From positions 1 to 64,000 of the forward strand of contig JAFJYI010000440.1 in the NCBI GenBank assembly GCA_019022655.1: a stretch of DNA of 64,000 nt, in the 5' to 3' direction. Below, one piece after another: positions 46,640 to 57,895 of this stretch. Below the pieces are notes generated by a model. The model was not told the DNA's origin. It saw only the letters and a program-made list of their open reading frames with translations, and ran no database searches. How positions within the stretch are numbered: the first letter of the stretch is position 1; each line of letters begins with the position of its first letter. Origin of the DNA: Acacia acuminata (lineage: Eukaryota; Streptophyta; Magnoliopsida; Fabales; Fabaceae). The position numbers and the translations under genes are program-made.

Positions 46640-46985
46640 GCGAAGACTTTTAGGACTGACATTTAGTATATTTAGGGTCCTAAAACAACGGCATTTTTTC
46701 AAATTAAACGAAGACTTTTAGGACCGACAATTTAGTAAACTGAGTCTTAAAAGACTGGCATATTTTTTTGAAATTAAACGAAGATTTTTAGGACCGGCGA
46801 TTTAGTAAATCTACAGTCCTGAAAGACTGGCATATTTTCCCGATGGTAAACGAAGACTTTTAGGACCGGCGATTTAGTAAATCTACGGTCCAAAAAGACT
46901 GGCATATTTTCCAATGACTTGTAGGACCGGACATTTATAAAATCTGCTGTCCTAAAACACTAACATATTTTTCAAATAATTCAAA
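46640..46985 (-). repeat. Array of ~66-bp units with TTAGGACCGG words
   Basis: Five units, each TTTTAGGACCGGCGATTTAG, an inverse GGTCC(T)AAAA, then AGACTGGCATATTTT. This is the same binding-word vocabulary as the CACTA ends, but organised as tandem units between two gene blocks. Confidence 0.85.
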
Positions 46986-47028
46986 GATGATTGTTGATAC
47001 AGCATATATTTATGAATGAATTCACAAA

Positions 47029-49280
47029 TCAATTATTTTTCTGACTTTCCGAGATCATCAGATCATACAGATATTCACATAACAAATTGTGTGTGCACTC
47101 AATATCACCATCAGGAAAGAGGTCAGCACAGTCAAACATCTGTAGCTACATCAAAGAAAGAAATATATATTAGTCATCTTTCCTTACATCAAAGGGGTCA
47201 ACGCACAGAAAAAGTTATGTAACATACATTTACCGTTTCAGTGATGGTGGTCACTGGTTACATGACAATATTATACATGTGTGTCAAGACGTAATGCCCA
47301 CATAAGTTGGATTCCTTTGGTTGCCAATGAGTCTAAAAACGAACAAGAAATATATAAGAGCATATATTGCTACTGACTAAGTTCACAAGCCAGTGTGCCA
47401 GTCCAAATATATATGTACTAACCTTTGGTATGATCCATGTAGGCTCTTTGACCTCAGCCCCAAACCTTTTCTTGACCTTTTGTTGGAATGATTTCAAGGG
47501 CCTATTGTCAAAATCACAAATTTACTCAATAATGGCCACTTAAAATGTACAGCAGAGATTTCAGACTAGACAATCAAGATGACATATGCTTACTTGTTCA
47601 CCATCTGCTGCAATGTAGGCGGTGGATCATGGTGAAGAGAGCATAAAAAGACCACTTTATTCTCATTCGGGAAAATCAGGACCAACTGCCAATGGCGACT
47701 GAAAGTTCACAATAGACAAGTACTCAGTAATATGTAGCACTATTAAGGGAATTGCAGAAAAGAATTATGATATGTACCTATTGTAGTATGGTTCCAAGTA
47801 CCACTTTCTCCTATTGGTAGACAACCATGATGTTAGGTATGATTGTCTCCCCGCTAAGGGTGGTTGACTTATGTACTATGGGCACTAGAATCCAATATCT
47901 TGGCTTCTGCCTTATTGTTCCAATTCATGATGCATGAACCTACAATAATGACGTCGGGGAATTAGTATATATATGTGTATGTCAGTGTCTCACATTTATG
48001 TTATGTACTCATAGAAGAAGATACTTACTTTATAAACATGAGAATAATTGCATCAGTAAGCTCCTGTTTATCAAATAGTAGGGAAATTATATCATCTTGG
48101 TCAACCAAAACTGGGTGCTTGTTTTTAAGACCTACTTTTGTATTGACAGGCCACTGATTAAGTCCAACTTGTTTATTGGATACCATAAGGACAAGCTTGT
48201 CCTTAGCACTCAACTTAGCCGTGCCAACCAATTCAGGAGGGGCTGGAGCTTCAGGAAGAGTAGAAACATGTACAAGATTCACTGGCAACCAGATGAAGGT
48301 TCCAATGACATCACTCACAACCTTCACCTCACCAGTTAGGAAAGGGACAGGTGCATCAACGATGACCTCTTCAACCGACACTCGAGACTTCATCACCAGC
48401 CATTTGTTGGTGGTGTACGGTTGATCCCGAGTTGTGGGCCGGTCCTTTTGCAACCAATCGTCTATCATGATGATCAGGATCCTCCACATAAAGGTCACAA
48501 GGTTGCTCTGACTGTCCAATAATGCAGCTCTCTCTAGTGCTCTGCTACATAATTATAGGTGAGTGTGGCAATGGAACACTGGTCTCTACACGAGAGCTCA
48601 CAAGCAGCCTTCATTTGATCATTTCCTCCTTCATCTCCCCTCATCCGGGATTAAAAATAGGCGATCAATGAAGCTTCTTTAAATTGGCCCTTGCTCACTC
48701 ATTTTGGCCGGCGTGCATTCCATCTCCTCTCGGGTAACCCTACTTGTTTATGGCGTTTGGATTTACCAAAGTATTCCTTCAGGCCTACCCATCCTCCGAT
48801 CCCCCTTACACACCCCGAGTGATCCAGTTTTCCGGTCACAACGGTCAGAACATCATTCCTCCCGTCCGACACAAAAGATCCCTCTGCTTCTTTCTTTTGT
48901 AGATCTTCCTATAAGATACGGATAATGAGAAGCTTAGTAATGAAACATGTTTAGTAACTAAAAATTAACAAAAATGATACTTACAATTCTATCAGCAACT
49001 AGACGAGTATGTTCACTCGTGTAGGTGCCGCTTGGCTTTTGCCGAATATACAACCACAACTCTTCGTGACGTATTGGAGATGGCGGATCATGTATATAGA
49101 AGGATTGGATTCTGCTTCATCTTCCAATCTATTCCACTTGGCCGCCATCAATTCTTTTTTAACCTTTTCATATTCTCCGCGAGAAGCCCTATGCGGGCAA
49201 TCATTCTTTCTCCCTATCTCCTGTGCTTGTTCCCTTCTTTTCTGTGAATCAGAATTGAAAACAACTATTAATTATGAATT
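47029..49280 (-). pseudogene. Transposase_24 / Ulp1-like (C48) CACTA second gene, multi-exon, broken
   Basis: The likely En/Spm accessory protein. From the 5' side: SRGEYEKVKKEL, then in another frame PPSPIRHEELWLYIRQKPSG and TYTSEHTRLVADRI (49,000-49,260, Transposase_24-like); DGRNDVLTVVTGKLDHSG (48,780-48,890); a 164-codon block (48,519-48,025); YLTSWLSTNRRKWYLEPYYN (47,780-47,850); RHWQLVLIFPNENKVVFLC (47,640-47,702, His of a C48 peptidase); EPTWIIPK (about 47,430); KESNLCGHYVLTHMYN (47,270-47,330, catalytic Cys region); last exon to TGA at 47029. GT-AG sites join most blocks. The expected catalytic Asp after VVFL is Cys, and there are stops, so protease activity is unlikely. The 5' end is cut near copia-1. 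Confidence 0.8.
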
Positions 49281-49809
49281 CTAGCCATCTCACTAACAGA
49301 AATTAGAGAACTTCTGCTTGATATGAACCTCAAACACTAGTCAAATTCACTTCATCAAATTTCAACATTTTATTTAAGGAAGATGTAGAATTGTAGAAGA
49401 AATTGGAGCTATGTTTTGTTGGTTATGATTAGTTTTGATGATATCTTATATTGATGCCATTATTAAAAGCAAAAGGATTGAGTAATATAGTTATCGCCTC
49501 CATTGAATAATTGATGTATTAAATGTAGATTAATTCAAGTTGAATTATAGAGATTAATCAAGAAGGAGATATTGAAGAAGGAAGAACTGCGAGAAAATGA
49601 TGAGGCCAAGCTAAATGGTGAAGAATGATCAAGATGGCAGATGGAAGAAGGAAGAACTTGCTGAATGGAATGAAGATATCATTATACAAGTTCCAAGATT
49701 GATTCTAGAACTCTCCACGATCAAATGGAAGTTGGAATGGCTCAATCCGGAGTTAAAACAAGCAAACAAAAGATTCAGGGACGAGTTAACTCAAGTTGGG
49801 AACAAAATA

Positions 49810-50960
49810 ACTCGAGTTAATGACTTCGTTACATTGTTTCTGGGTTTTTGGACTGCTATAACTCAAGTTATGTATGAGTAACTCGAGTCAAAATGTGTTC
49901 TCAGTGTTTCTGGACAAGTGTAACTCGAGTTACCACTTAATAACTCGAGTTGAAGTGTATTTCAACCATCTCTATTATACTCTGTTTCACGTTTCAGCTG
50001 GCGACCTCTGGCATTTCAATGATATCTGACAAACCAGAGATCGGATTGAGAGGAAACTAGTGGAATATGAAACTAAACTCCCAATGAATCATTTTGATAT
50101 AAAATTCAATCCCAAAGGAGTTCAGATCAAGGAGCTATGAATTGTATAAGTTGGGACTGAAATTCACGCCACACTGCTGACCAAGCCTTAATGTTTTGAG
50201 TCTAACTCAGAAACTACAAATCTAATTGAGCTAATATTAGTGGCATATGAAAGTAGACTTAAACAGATTTCCATAAAGATTTGAAGGGACCAAAACGGAG
50301 TTCATACCAAGGAGACATGGCCTTTGAAAGTTACAGCCAATTCAAGATGGTTCAAAAGAACTCAACATACAATGAGTTTGGAGTGAGTTGTTAACTAGGC
50401 TTGTATAATTCAAGTTAGGACTGGAAACTTGAGTTAATATCAATCAGAGATGTAGACAGAGCAGAATGAATATTGAGAAGAGATTTTAACTCGAATCAAC
50501 AAAGTAGCAGAGCACTGTTCACAACGTCTCCGAGAATTCTGAACTTATTGTTATCAATTGATTACTACTTGCTATACTCTTAATGTTATTAATAATCATT
50601 GTAAGGAAGTTTCAGTTGATCAAAAGCTTGGATTGAGGATCAATGAAAATGCTAGCAAAAGTGAATGGACTGGTTCAACTCGAGTCAAGGCATGGCAACT
50701 CGAGTCAACCTCAAACGAGAAAGCATTCAGAATTTTGGTACTCGGTAGCAACTTGAGTCATGACCACCAATTTGAGTTTTTCAAGAAGACAGAGAGCAAT
50801 TGGAGCACTGGCAACTCGAGTCACGAGGGGTAACTTGAGTTACTCACAGACAGAAGAGAAATGACACTTTTGCAACTCGAGTTACATATGACAACTTGAG
50901 TTAGAATTCAAACAAAGCTTTCGGCATTTAAAGCAACTCGAGTTACATGGCATAACTCGA
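49810..50960. repeat. CTCGAG palindrome array in copia-1 LTR
   Basis: Nine exact CTCGAG words, nearly all as ACTCGAGT, plus about seven variants (CTCAAG, CTTGAG). The flank differs from copia-2's GCTCGAGC. Confidence 0.85.
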
Positions 50961-51125
50961 AAGTTAATCTCTCGCATCAAGCAAATCCGTGTCCGAAATC
51001 TGGATTCTCATCAAGAACATCCGGATGAATTCCTAAAGAACTTATACTACTTGTTAACATCATTTATATCATTTATGTATAAGTTTCGGGTGATTAAAGT
51101 TTGAGATTACATCAAACTTGCCAAA

Positions 51126-51484
51126 AATCAAAATCTATCAAAAGAAGATGAACTTTGCTGAAAAATTTAAAAAATGGCAGAGATTCAACAAAGAACTTGA
51201 AGAAATGAAGTTGAATGCTCAGAAGTAATAATCTTGAATGGATTCAAACATTCAAACAATGAATTGCTCCAACGGACAAAAGCTTCAACGAACAGAATTC
51301 AAAATTCAAAGTTACTGTTCACAACGATAATATTTTCTAGCTGTCATATACGCTCCAACGGTCATATTCAAATCTGGAAGAATTGCTCAATGTTCTTCAT
51401 TAGATATAAAAGGAGAAGCATTCAAACAACAATGTAAGATTGAAAAGAGCTTACACTATCAAAATGCCAACATCATGAATCCAT
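51126..51484 (+). repeat. Direct repeat shared by copia-1 LTR and interior (copy 1)
   Basis: ATCAAAATCTATCAAAAGAAG to ATCATGAATCCATC; its partner is 52914-53268, about 93-95% identical by eye. Both end at ATGAATCCATC and then diverge. Confidence 0.85.
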
Positions 51485-52097
51485 CGCTTAGTTCATATAC
51501 TCTGTTTCACAATGCTTATATAGTTTTTTCAGTAGAGAGTGTGATGATCGATTATGTACCAGTGATTATTATTCATCTACTCTATGAGAGAGTGTAAACA
51601 CTTATTTCATTATCTGTTTAGTGATCAAAACTCAAAGTTGTGGAACTTTTGAGTGTGGGTGTACAGTTACAAATTGTAAGGGGGAGTGAGTCCTAGTGTG
51701 AAAGGATCATCCTGAGTACAGAGTGTGTAAGGGGGAGTATCTCCGTAAGAGATAGTAAAGGCTGCACAAGTGGCCCACTAAACTTGTGAGGTTGTAAAGG
51801 CTTTTCTATTGTGCCCCGATAAACAAGGAGACAGTGGATTGAAAATCTCAAGTGGAGTTTGGGATTTGGACGTAGGTCAAGGATTGGGCCGAACCGTATA
51901 AATCTCGATTTGCATATTCTCTTCCCTAAACTCTTACATTTCCAAAGCATATATGCTTGAATGACTGACTACTGCTCTATAAACTATTTCTGTAATTTGA
52001 ACTACTTTCAGTAAGTTGCGAAGAGATTTTCAAAGTTATCTAAAGTTTTATCAGAGACCCAATTCACCTCCCTTTTGGGTGATAGCCAGTCGGCTAA

Positions 52098-52987
52098 TTG
52101 TGGGTGTTGTTTACTTTAGAAGGTTTTGATTATACAGTTCCATCATTTTTCACGGATATTGATTTTTTGTTTTGGAAAGCCAGAATGACTAGTTTTATCA
52201 AAGCAACTGATTTTTATATGTGGAATGGTTTTACAAATGTTTTTGATTTAAAACTAAGAAAAGATTGGACAGAAGATGAAAAGAAAATGTTTTCATTGAA
52301 CATTAGAGAAATGAAGATTTTATACAGTGCTTTAATTGAAAATGATTTTGAGAAAATCAAGTCATGCTCTAGTGTTAAGGAAATATGGGATACTCTTGAT
52401 TCTATATATGCTTCTAACAAATATGTTGAAGTTGGTAGTGTTGATAGTTCATCAGAAATTATAAACTGCACATCTACGACTGATGAACAACTAGAGATTG
52501 AAGAAGAAATCTTAGAACACTTATATGATCCAGTCAACACGAAAGAACAAGAGAATGAGGATTCCCAGGAAGAGCTCATCATGCACGATTATTGTAAATC
52601 ATCATCGGAGCTCAAGATGCACATCTGGTAAACAACTCCAATTCTTCTTGTGTAGTTAAGAAAAATGATTTTGAAAGTTTACATAAAATTGCTTTTCAAC
52701 CACTTATTGATTCGTTTTTGAAAAACAAAAATGTTTTCAATCATAATGGAAAATTATGTGGGAAGGAAAAAGATACAAATATAGGCCATTTGACATTTCA
52801 TCCACTCGACCAGCACAATTCTTGCAAAACTATTCATAATAAGCATCATTCTATTATTTGCAATTATCATGGTAAAATTGGTCATATTTCTCATACATGC
52901 TATATTAGGAGAAATCAAAATCTATCAAAAGAAGATGAACTTTGCTGCAGAATTTCAAAAATGGCAAAGATTCAACAAAGAACTTGA
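52098..52987 (+). pseudogene. Copia-1 gag (UBN2-type), broken
   Basis: Nucleocapsid precursor. It opens in frame with EGFDYTVPSFF, then FLFWKARMTSFIKATDFYMW, KKMFSLNIREMKILYSAL and SSVKEIWDTL (177 codons, UBN2-type gag domain). A frameshift near 52,610 leads to HNSCKTIHNKHH and a zinc-knuckle-like CNYHGKIGHISHTC, in which the second Cys of the usual C-X2-C-X4-H-X4-C pattern is His. The end is made of duplicated LTR-type sequence (from 52914) and stops at 52987. The natural start is not clear. Confidence 0.85.
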
Positions 52988-53268
52988 AGAAATGAAGTTG
53001 AATGCTCAGAAGTAATGTTCTTCAATGGATTCAAACATTCAAACAATGAATTTATCCAGACAAAAGCTTCAACGGAGAATTCAAAATTTGAAGTTACTGT
53101 TCACAACGGTAATATTTTCCAGCTGTCATATACGCTCCAACGGTCATATTCAAATCTGGAAGAATTGCTCAATGTTCTTCATTAGCTATAAAAGGAGAAG
53201 CATTCAAACAACAATGTGAGGTTGAACAAAGCTTACACTATCAAAATGCCAACATCATGAATCCATCC
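52914..53268 (+). repeat. Direct repeat shared by copia-1 LTR and interior (copy 2)
   Basis: See 51126-51484. Here it supplies the end of the gag frame and then joins Athila-2 gag at CATCCTCC(C/T)GAAC, where the word CATCC is common to both sequences. Confidence 0.85.
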
Positions 53269-54888
53269 TCCCGAACTGTTGCAGGGATACATGAACTAGA
53301 TGCCATGACTGCTCTCACTGCTTAAGTTTCATCTCTGACCAACATGGTGAAAGGATCGACCATTCCATCAAGCAATACATCGCTGCAACCATCTCGGGTA
53401 GCTTGTGTGTCTTTGTGGCGGAGAGCACTTTTACTCTCGATTGCTCCGCCAACCCGAAGGCAGTAAACTTTGTCAACAACTTCAACAGGGGTAGCAGCAC
53501 CAATAATCCATATTCAAATACATACAACCCCGGATGGAGGCAGCATCCTAACTTCTCATGGAGTTCACAAGGTTCACAAGCAGTAGGACAATCATCAGGC
53601 CCACAATACTTTAACAAAACATCAAACCCACCGGGGTTTACCAAGCAAGTGAGGCAGCAGGGCGGCGAATCGGACCTGCAACACTCTATGTTTTCCCTTC
53701 TGAAGGACTACATGGTAAAAAATGATGCACTAATCCAGAATCAGCAAGTGACCTTGAGGAATCTTGAGACTTAAGTGGGACAACTAGCAACCCGTGACCC
53801 TTAACAACGAGACCCTTGGGATTCTGCCCAGCCGACACCTTGAAGTCCCCGGGATCCAAGGAAAGAGGAAGTCAAGCTGATCGAGCCCTGAAGTGGTAAA
53901 AGCTTAGAACCCATGAGAGCAACCAAGCACCCTATGGTTGTCACTGTTCCGACACCTGAGAAATCCAAGGAAGGGCAAGCAAATACTGAACAACCCCTTG
54001 AGAACAAGCAGAGGCAACAACGACTGTTACAACCAGAACATGATCTAAGCACCACAGCATTGCCTCCACTGGATAACCATGTCAACACCCAACAAGAAAT
54101 GCCACCGCTCCATCATCAAGGCATAATCCTGACCTTGGGCTCCCAGCAACGCCAAAGCCACTCCCGCCTTTCCCACAAAGGCTAAAGAAGCAAGGCCAGG
54201 AGAAACAATTCAAGCAATTCCTCGATATGCTACGGCAATTGCACATTAACATCCCACTCGTGGAAGCTTTGGAACAAATGCCTAGCTATGTGAAGTTTAT
54301 GAAGGAAATTCTGTCTAAAAAGAGACGACTGGAAGAGTTCGAGACAGTAGCATTAACCCAGGACTGCAGTGCCATGTTAACCAATCGGCTACCTCCGAAA
54401 TTGAAGGATCCTGGCAGTTTTACAATCCCGTGTGCAATCGGACCCAATTACTCTGGTAAAGCTCTGTGCGACATAGGTGCTAGCATAAATCTTATGCCTA
54501 TGTCAATTTTCAAGCAATTGACAATAGGAGAAGCCAGGCCCACAACAGTCATATTGCAACTCGCTGATCGCTCCATAGTGCTACCTAAAGGCAAGATTGA
54601 AGACGTTCTGGTCAAAGTGGATAAGTTCATCTTCCCTGTGGATTTCATCATCCTAGATTTTGAAGCAGATCACGACGCGCAATTCTGTTAGGAAGACCCT
54701 TCATGGCAACTAGTCGAACAATAATTGATGTGGAAAGAGGAGAACTCACTATGCGTGTGAACAATGAACAGGTCCCATTCTCAATACTCAAGACAGCAAG
54801 ATTCAAAGACCAAACTGAGAAGTACCTGACTTTTGCTGATGATTGCACAAGCACTAAAGAAGCAGGGGATCTTCCTACACCACCATAG
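53269..54888 (+). pseudogene. Athila-2 gag C-terminus and protease (copy B)
   Basis: Gag C-terminal part: MTALTA-like region, the zinc-knuckle position frameshifted (VACVSLWRR), then VNFVNNFNRGS and a Gln/Pro-rich linker with shifts near 53,775 and 54,185. From 54227: MLRQLHINIPLVEALEQMP, then retropepsin with active site LCDIGASINLMPMSIF, DRSIVLPKGKIEDVLVKVDK and FPVDFIILDFEAD; after one frameshift near 54,680 it continues LGRPFMATSRTIIDVERGEL and ends GDLPTPP, stop 54886-54888. Protease is otherwise open for about 220 codons and is the best-preserved Athila-2 protein here. Confidence 0.9.
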
Positions 54889-55342
54889 CACTATGCTGCT
54901 ATAACAAAATCAGGCTGAGGACTTTAAACCAAGCGCTACTGGGAGGCAGCCCAGCGTCATGCTTTACATTAATTTCCTTTTTCTGTGTTTTAGAGGCTAT
55001 GCCACATGACAACCGAAGCAAGAAAGAATCAAGGCTGTGGGACTGCTGTAGCAATTCGACTGCGCTAATCAAGGGTGAATGTATGGGTGGGCCACACCAG
55101 ACTGGGCCCAACAGATTTGAAAATTAAATCACAACCAGAGTGGGAACCGCCATTAGCCACACCAAGCGTCTTCCGTACGGTTCCCTCCTGAATTATCGGA
55201 CGGATTGCACGCAACCCACCCAATCATATGCCAATAATCACTCCTCTGGAGCCCTAGTTGAATCAGAACGCAATCCCTCGTGCTCATTCACTCTCTGCAA
55301 GACTACTACACTTCATTTTCCAGTACACTCTAGAGTCTTCCA
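54889..55342 (+). other. Athila-2 spacer between protease and tail ORF
   Basis: Non-coding. It holds AAGCGCTACTGGGAGGCAGC, the word normally found after pol in Athila elements, 50 bp past the protease stop. This marks where RT-integrase would have been. Confidence 0.7.
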
Positions 55343-56624
55343 ATGGCACGCACCAAGGGTTCCGGCCAAAAAGCACCCGCTGAAGCTCCAAGCGCCATGC
55401 CATTTGCCTCTCGGGAAGCCGAATCTCGCTACAACTCTCTGAAAGAAGATAAAACCCTAGCACCAAAGCTAGGATTCGACGGGGATGCATTCGAGCAAGG
55501 CGCTTACCCCGAATGCATTACAGGGGTCATTCGCCAGCGCCGATGGGAGAAATTTTGCCTCCACCCTGTCAAGGTGGTAACCCCCCTTGTTTTCAAAGTC
55601 GGTGCAAACTATCCAGGGGGTACCCTTATTTCATAACCGTTCGAGGGAAAAATGTACCATGCAGCGCCAGCGCCATTCGCAAGGTCTTCGACCTAGAACC
55701 AACGGATGATGAATACAACAAACTTCTCTAGTAGGCGGAAAACCCTGAGACCCTTGCTAACATGGTTGCACGGCTCTGTTTGCTAAACACTAAATGGAAA
55801 ATTTCCAAAGAAGAGCCATACCACTTAAAATGTAGCCGCTTGACAGCCGAGGCACGTATCTGGTTCCATTTCCTCCGCCACCGACTCATGCCCACAATGC
55901 ACACCCAGACCATCTTGCGAGAACACGCATTCCTGCTCTATTGCCTTCTGGAGGGCAAACTCATTGATGTGGACTCACTCATTTACGGAGAGCTATTTGA
56001 GTACTTGAAGTCCACTACAGGAACCTTTGGTTCCCCATACTCATCACCAAGCTCTGTCGAAATATAGGGGTAATTTTTTATGCCAGCGAAGAAAGGGCAT
56101 CATTCCCACAACCCCTCACCGTGGCAGCGGCACAACGCATCCTGCAAAAATGCCAACCAAAGGCTGCACGGGCCAATGTGGCCAGCTCGTCTGTCGAACC
56201 ACCGGCCAACAATACCCTAGTTTCAGCAGCAACGTTTCATGCTTTGGTAGCCCAGGTCACCACATTGCAACGATCAGTCAACACTCTACTACTTTAGCAG
56301 TAGATGTGGTGGCAACATGTGGCCGAAAGAGACTGCAGCCTAGCGGCAAATCTCATGGTAAATGCCCTAAAGTACACACCATTGCGGGTCTTCCTTGAGA
56401 CGACCTTTGATATGTATAATTCATCCACCAGCCCGCCACAGCAGGAACAGACAGGCTCGCGAAAATGTCACAGGAGCAGAGCTCGCAAGAAGGTGAGCTC
56501 ACCAGTACACATTCGGCTGACACTGATGACGACGAGGTGTCGAACTCTCGAGGACTTGTCGTTGGACCTTCAGCAGCGAAAGGTTAAGCTCAGAGAGTTA
56601 TATCTTTCGGTTGACTTCTGGTAA
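55343..56624 (+). pseudogene. Plant 'putative transposon protein' ORF of Athila-2 (copy B)
   Basis: Unlike copy A it keeps its ATG (MARTKGSGQKAPAEAPSAMP). It continues LAPKLGFDGDAFEQGAYPEC, IRQRRWEKFCLHPVKVVTPL (copy A has a stop at the Trp), VRGKNVPCSASAIRKVFDLE, LKCSRLTAEARIWFHFLRHR and LLYCLLEGKLIDVDSLIYGE, ending VDFW at 56624. Frameshifts near 55,610 and 56,025 and paired stops near 55,730 break it. The domain is PF20167-like; role unknown. Confidence 0.82.
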
Positions 56625-57880
56625 TAGACTCTTTTTCAATTTTTTTTAACATTTTACTTTGAATATGTTTTTATTCTCTTGCGTAAAAAAAATTTGGGGT
56701 GCTTGTTGGGTAGTGTTTACCTCCTACAATAGTCACATCTCTCTCTCGCCCCTTCTCGCCCTGCCCGATTGCAATGGTGGCATTGCATCGTTCAAGTGTG
56801 GGGGGAATTGATACCGATTTGCGATAAATCTGCCACATTTAGTTTTTTTTGCACCTACTGAAATTTTTTTCGAATTCCATAGTAAAGCATGAATAGGGTC
56901 TTGCAGCAATAAAATGAATGTTTGTATAACTGAGTATAGCACAATTGCTTAGGGGAACTGAACCTTTAGGCTTGGGAAATTGATAGTGCTAGCCAATCTG
57001 ATACGAGGTAAAGTGGCGATGAGGAAGTTTAAAGGGAAGAACCCCCAATGGAAGGATTAAATTGAGCCTACTTGTTCTATTTTGAGTGCATGTATGCTAG
57101 CCTATGTTTGATCCTTGATTTGTCTTAGTTCTTCGATAGACTATCAAGCATCTGAGTTTGAAGTTCGTAGGAAAAAGGCATTCATGTCATACCCATTATT
57201 CCCATACACAACCCTTTTTATCATCATCTCCATGTTGTCACCCCCTTGAGCCATATAAGTATGCTATAATAGAGCGGGGTTTGATAAGAGAATTGAAAAA
57301 GACTGTAAAATATGCTACGATAGAGTGCTCCTGTGAAAAGTTGCAGAAAGACTTGAAGAGCTGTTGATTTGGTTTGAAAAAAAGAAGAAGAAGGAAGAAC
57401 CCAAGAAAAGGCTTGGTAAAAGAACAGCATAAAGTACAAAGTTCGAGAAGAAACACTCGGCTAAAGCCAAAAGAATTATTTGCCCAAGCTGCTATAGCAT
57501 CCACCATCCTTTCCCATCTCACAACGCTAGGCCATCCTCACATTACAACCCAAGAAGTCCTTTGGATGAGCGAATACTCAGAATGCTAGGAAGTAATCTT
57601 AGAACTTTGACAAGGCTATAGATCTTCTAGGCCTGTTTGACAAGAGAGAAACAAAAAATCCCTGGGTGAGCGAGTGTAAACAATGAAACTTGAGAGCCCC
57701 TTGAGATTTCTTCATCTAAACGATACCGCGCTTTATGAGCGGTTGACACTGGGCAGTGGGATTGCCGAATAGGGGATGGAAACTGAAAGCAAGCGTGCAA
57801 GCAAGGTTATACAGATAGGAGTACCACGGATATGAGTTCTTGCTCGCTTCATCTGATTTTGCCTAGGAGTGCAAAAAGCT
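56625..57880 (+). other. Athila-2 copy B non-coding tail
   Basis: No ORF of note. It matches 16,361-17,676 of copy A, including the early PPT-like AAGTGTGGGGGGAATTGATA at about 56,795 and CTATAGCA words. Confidence 0.75.
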
Positions 57881-57895
57881 AAGTGTGGGGGTATT
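57881..57895 (+). other. Polypurine tract of Athila-2 copy B
   Basis: AAGTGTGGGGGTATT just before the LTR start TGATAAGCACAAATC. Confidence 0.85.

Larger units (their letters stand above)
30742..49416 (-). mobile_element. CACTA-2 (En/Spm) element, minus strand, 5' end lost
   Basis: The 3' terminus is at 30742 and reads CACGGTGG, followed by AAAAAAGGCTTTTAAGAC as in CACTA-1; the terminal word is changed from CACTAGTG. Going right: subterminal repeats, transposase pseudogene, leader with the same 258-bp intron, small ORF, the copia-2 insertion (36652-45403), then a proline-rich small gene, a repeat array and a Transposase_24/Ulp1-like pseudogene. Copia-1 begins at 49417 and no CACTA 5' end is seen. 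Without copia-2 about 9.9 kb remain, a usual size for the family. Placing the Ulp1-like gene in the same element is an inference from strand and continuity. Confidence 0.82.
49417..52097 (+). repeat. Copia-1 5' LTR
   Basis: U3 with nine exact AACTCGAGTT-type palindromes (49,810-50,950); a possible TATA region near 51,405 (GATATAAAAGG); U5 with GTAAGGGGGAGT words and the GGACGTAGGTCAAGG and ATTCACCTCCCTTTTGGG stretches typical of this group. The inner boundary is approximate. No TTGGTATCAGAGC primer site follows, an apparent deletion. Confidence 0.7.
49417..53268 (+). mobile_element. Copia-1: LTR and gag only, truncated
   Basis: The LTR starts TGTTGGTTATGATTAG at 49417 inside CACTA-2 DNA and is related to copia-2's LTR start. 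The interior holds only gag. Then a 355-bp segment already present in the LTR recurs (52914-53268), and sequence passes directly to Athila-2 gag at 53269. There is no second LTR end, so no target duplication can be checked. Confidence 0.75.
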
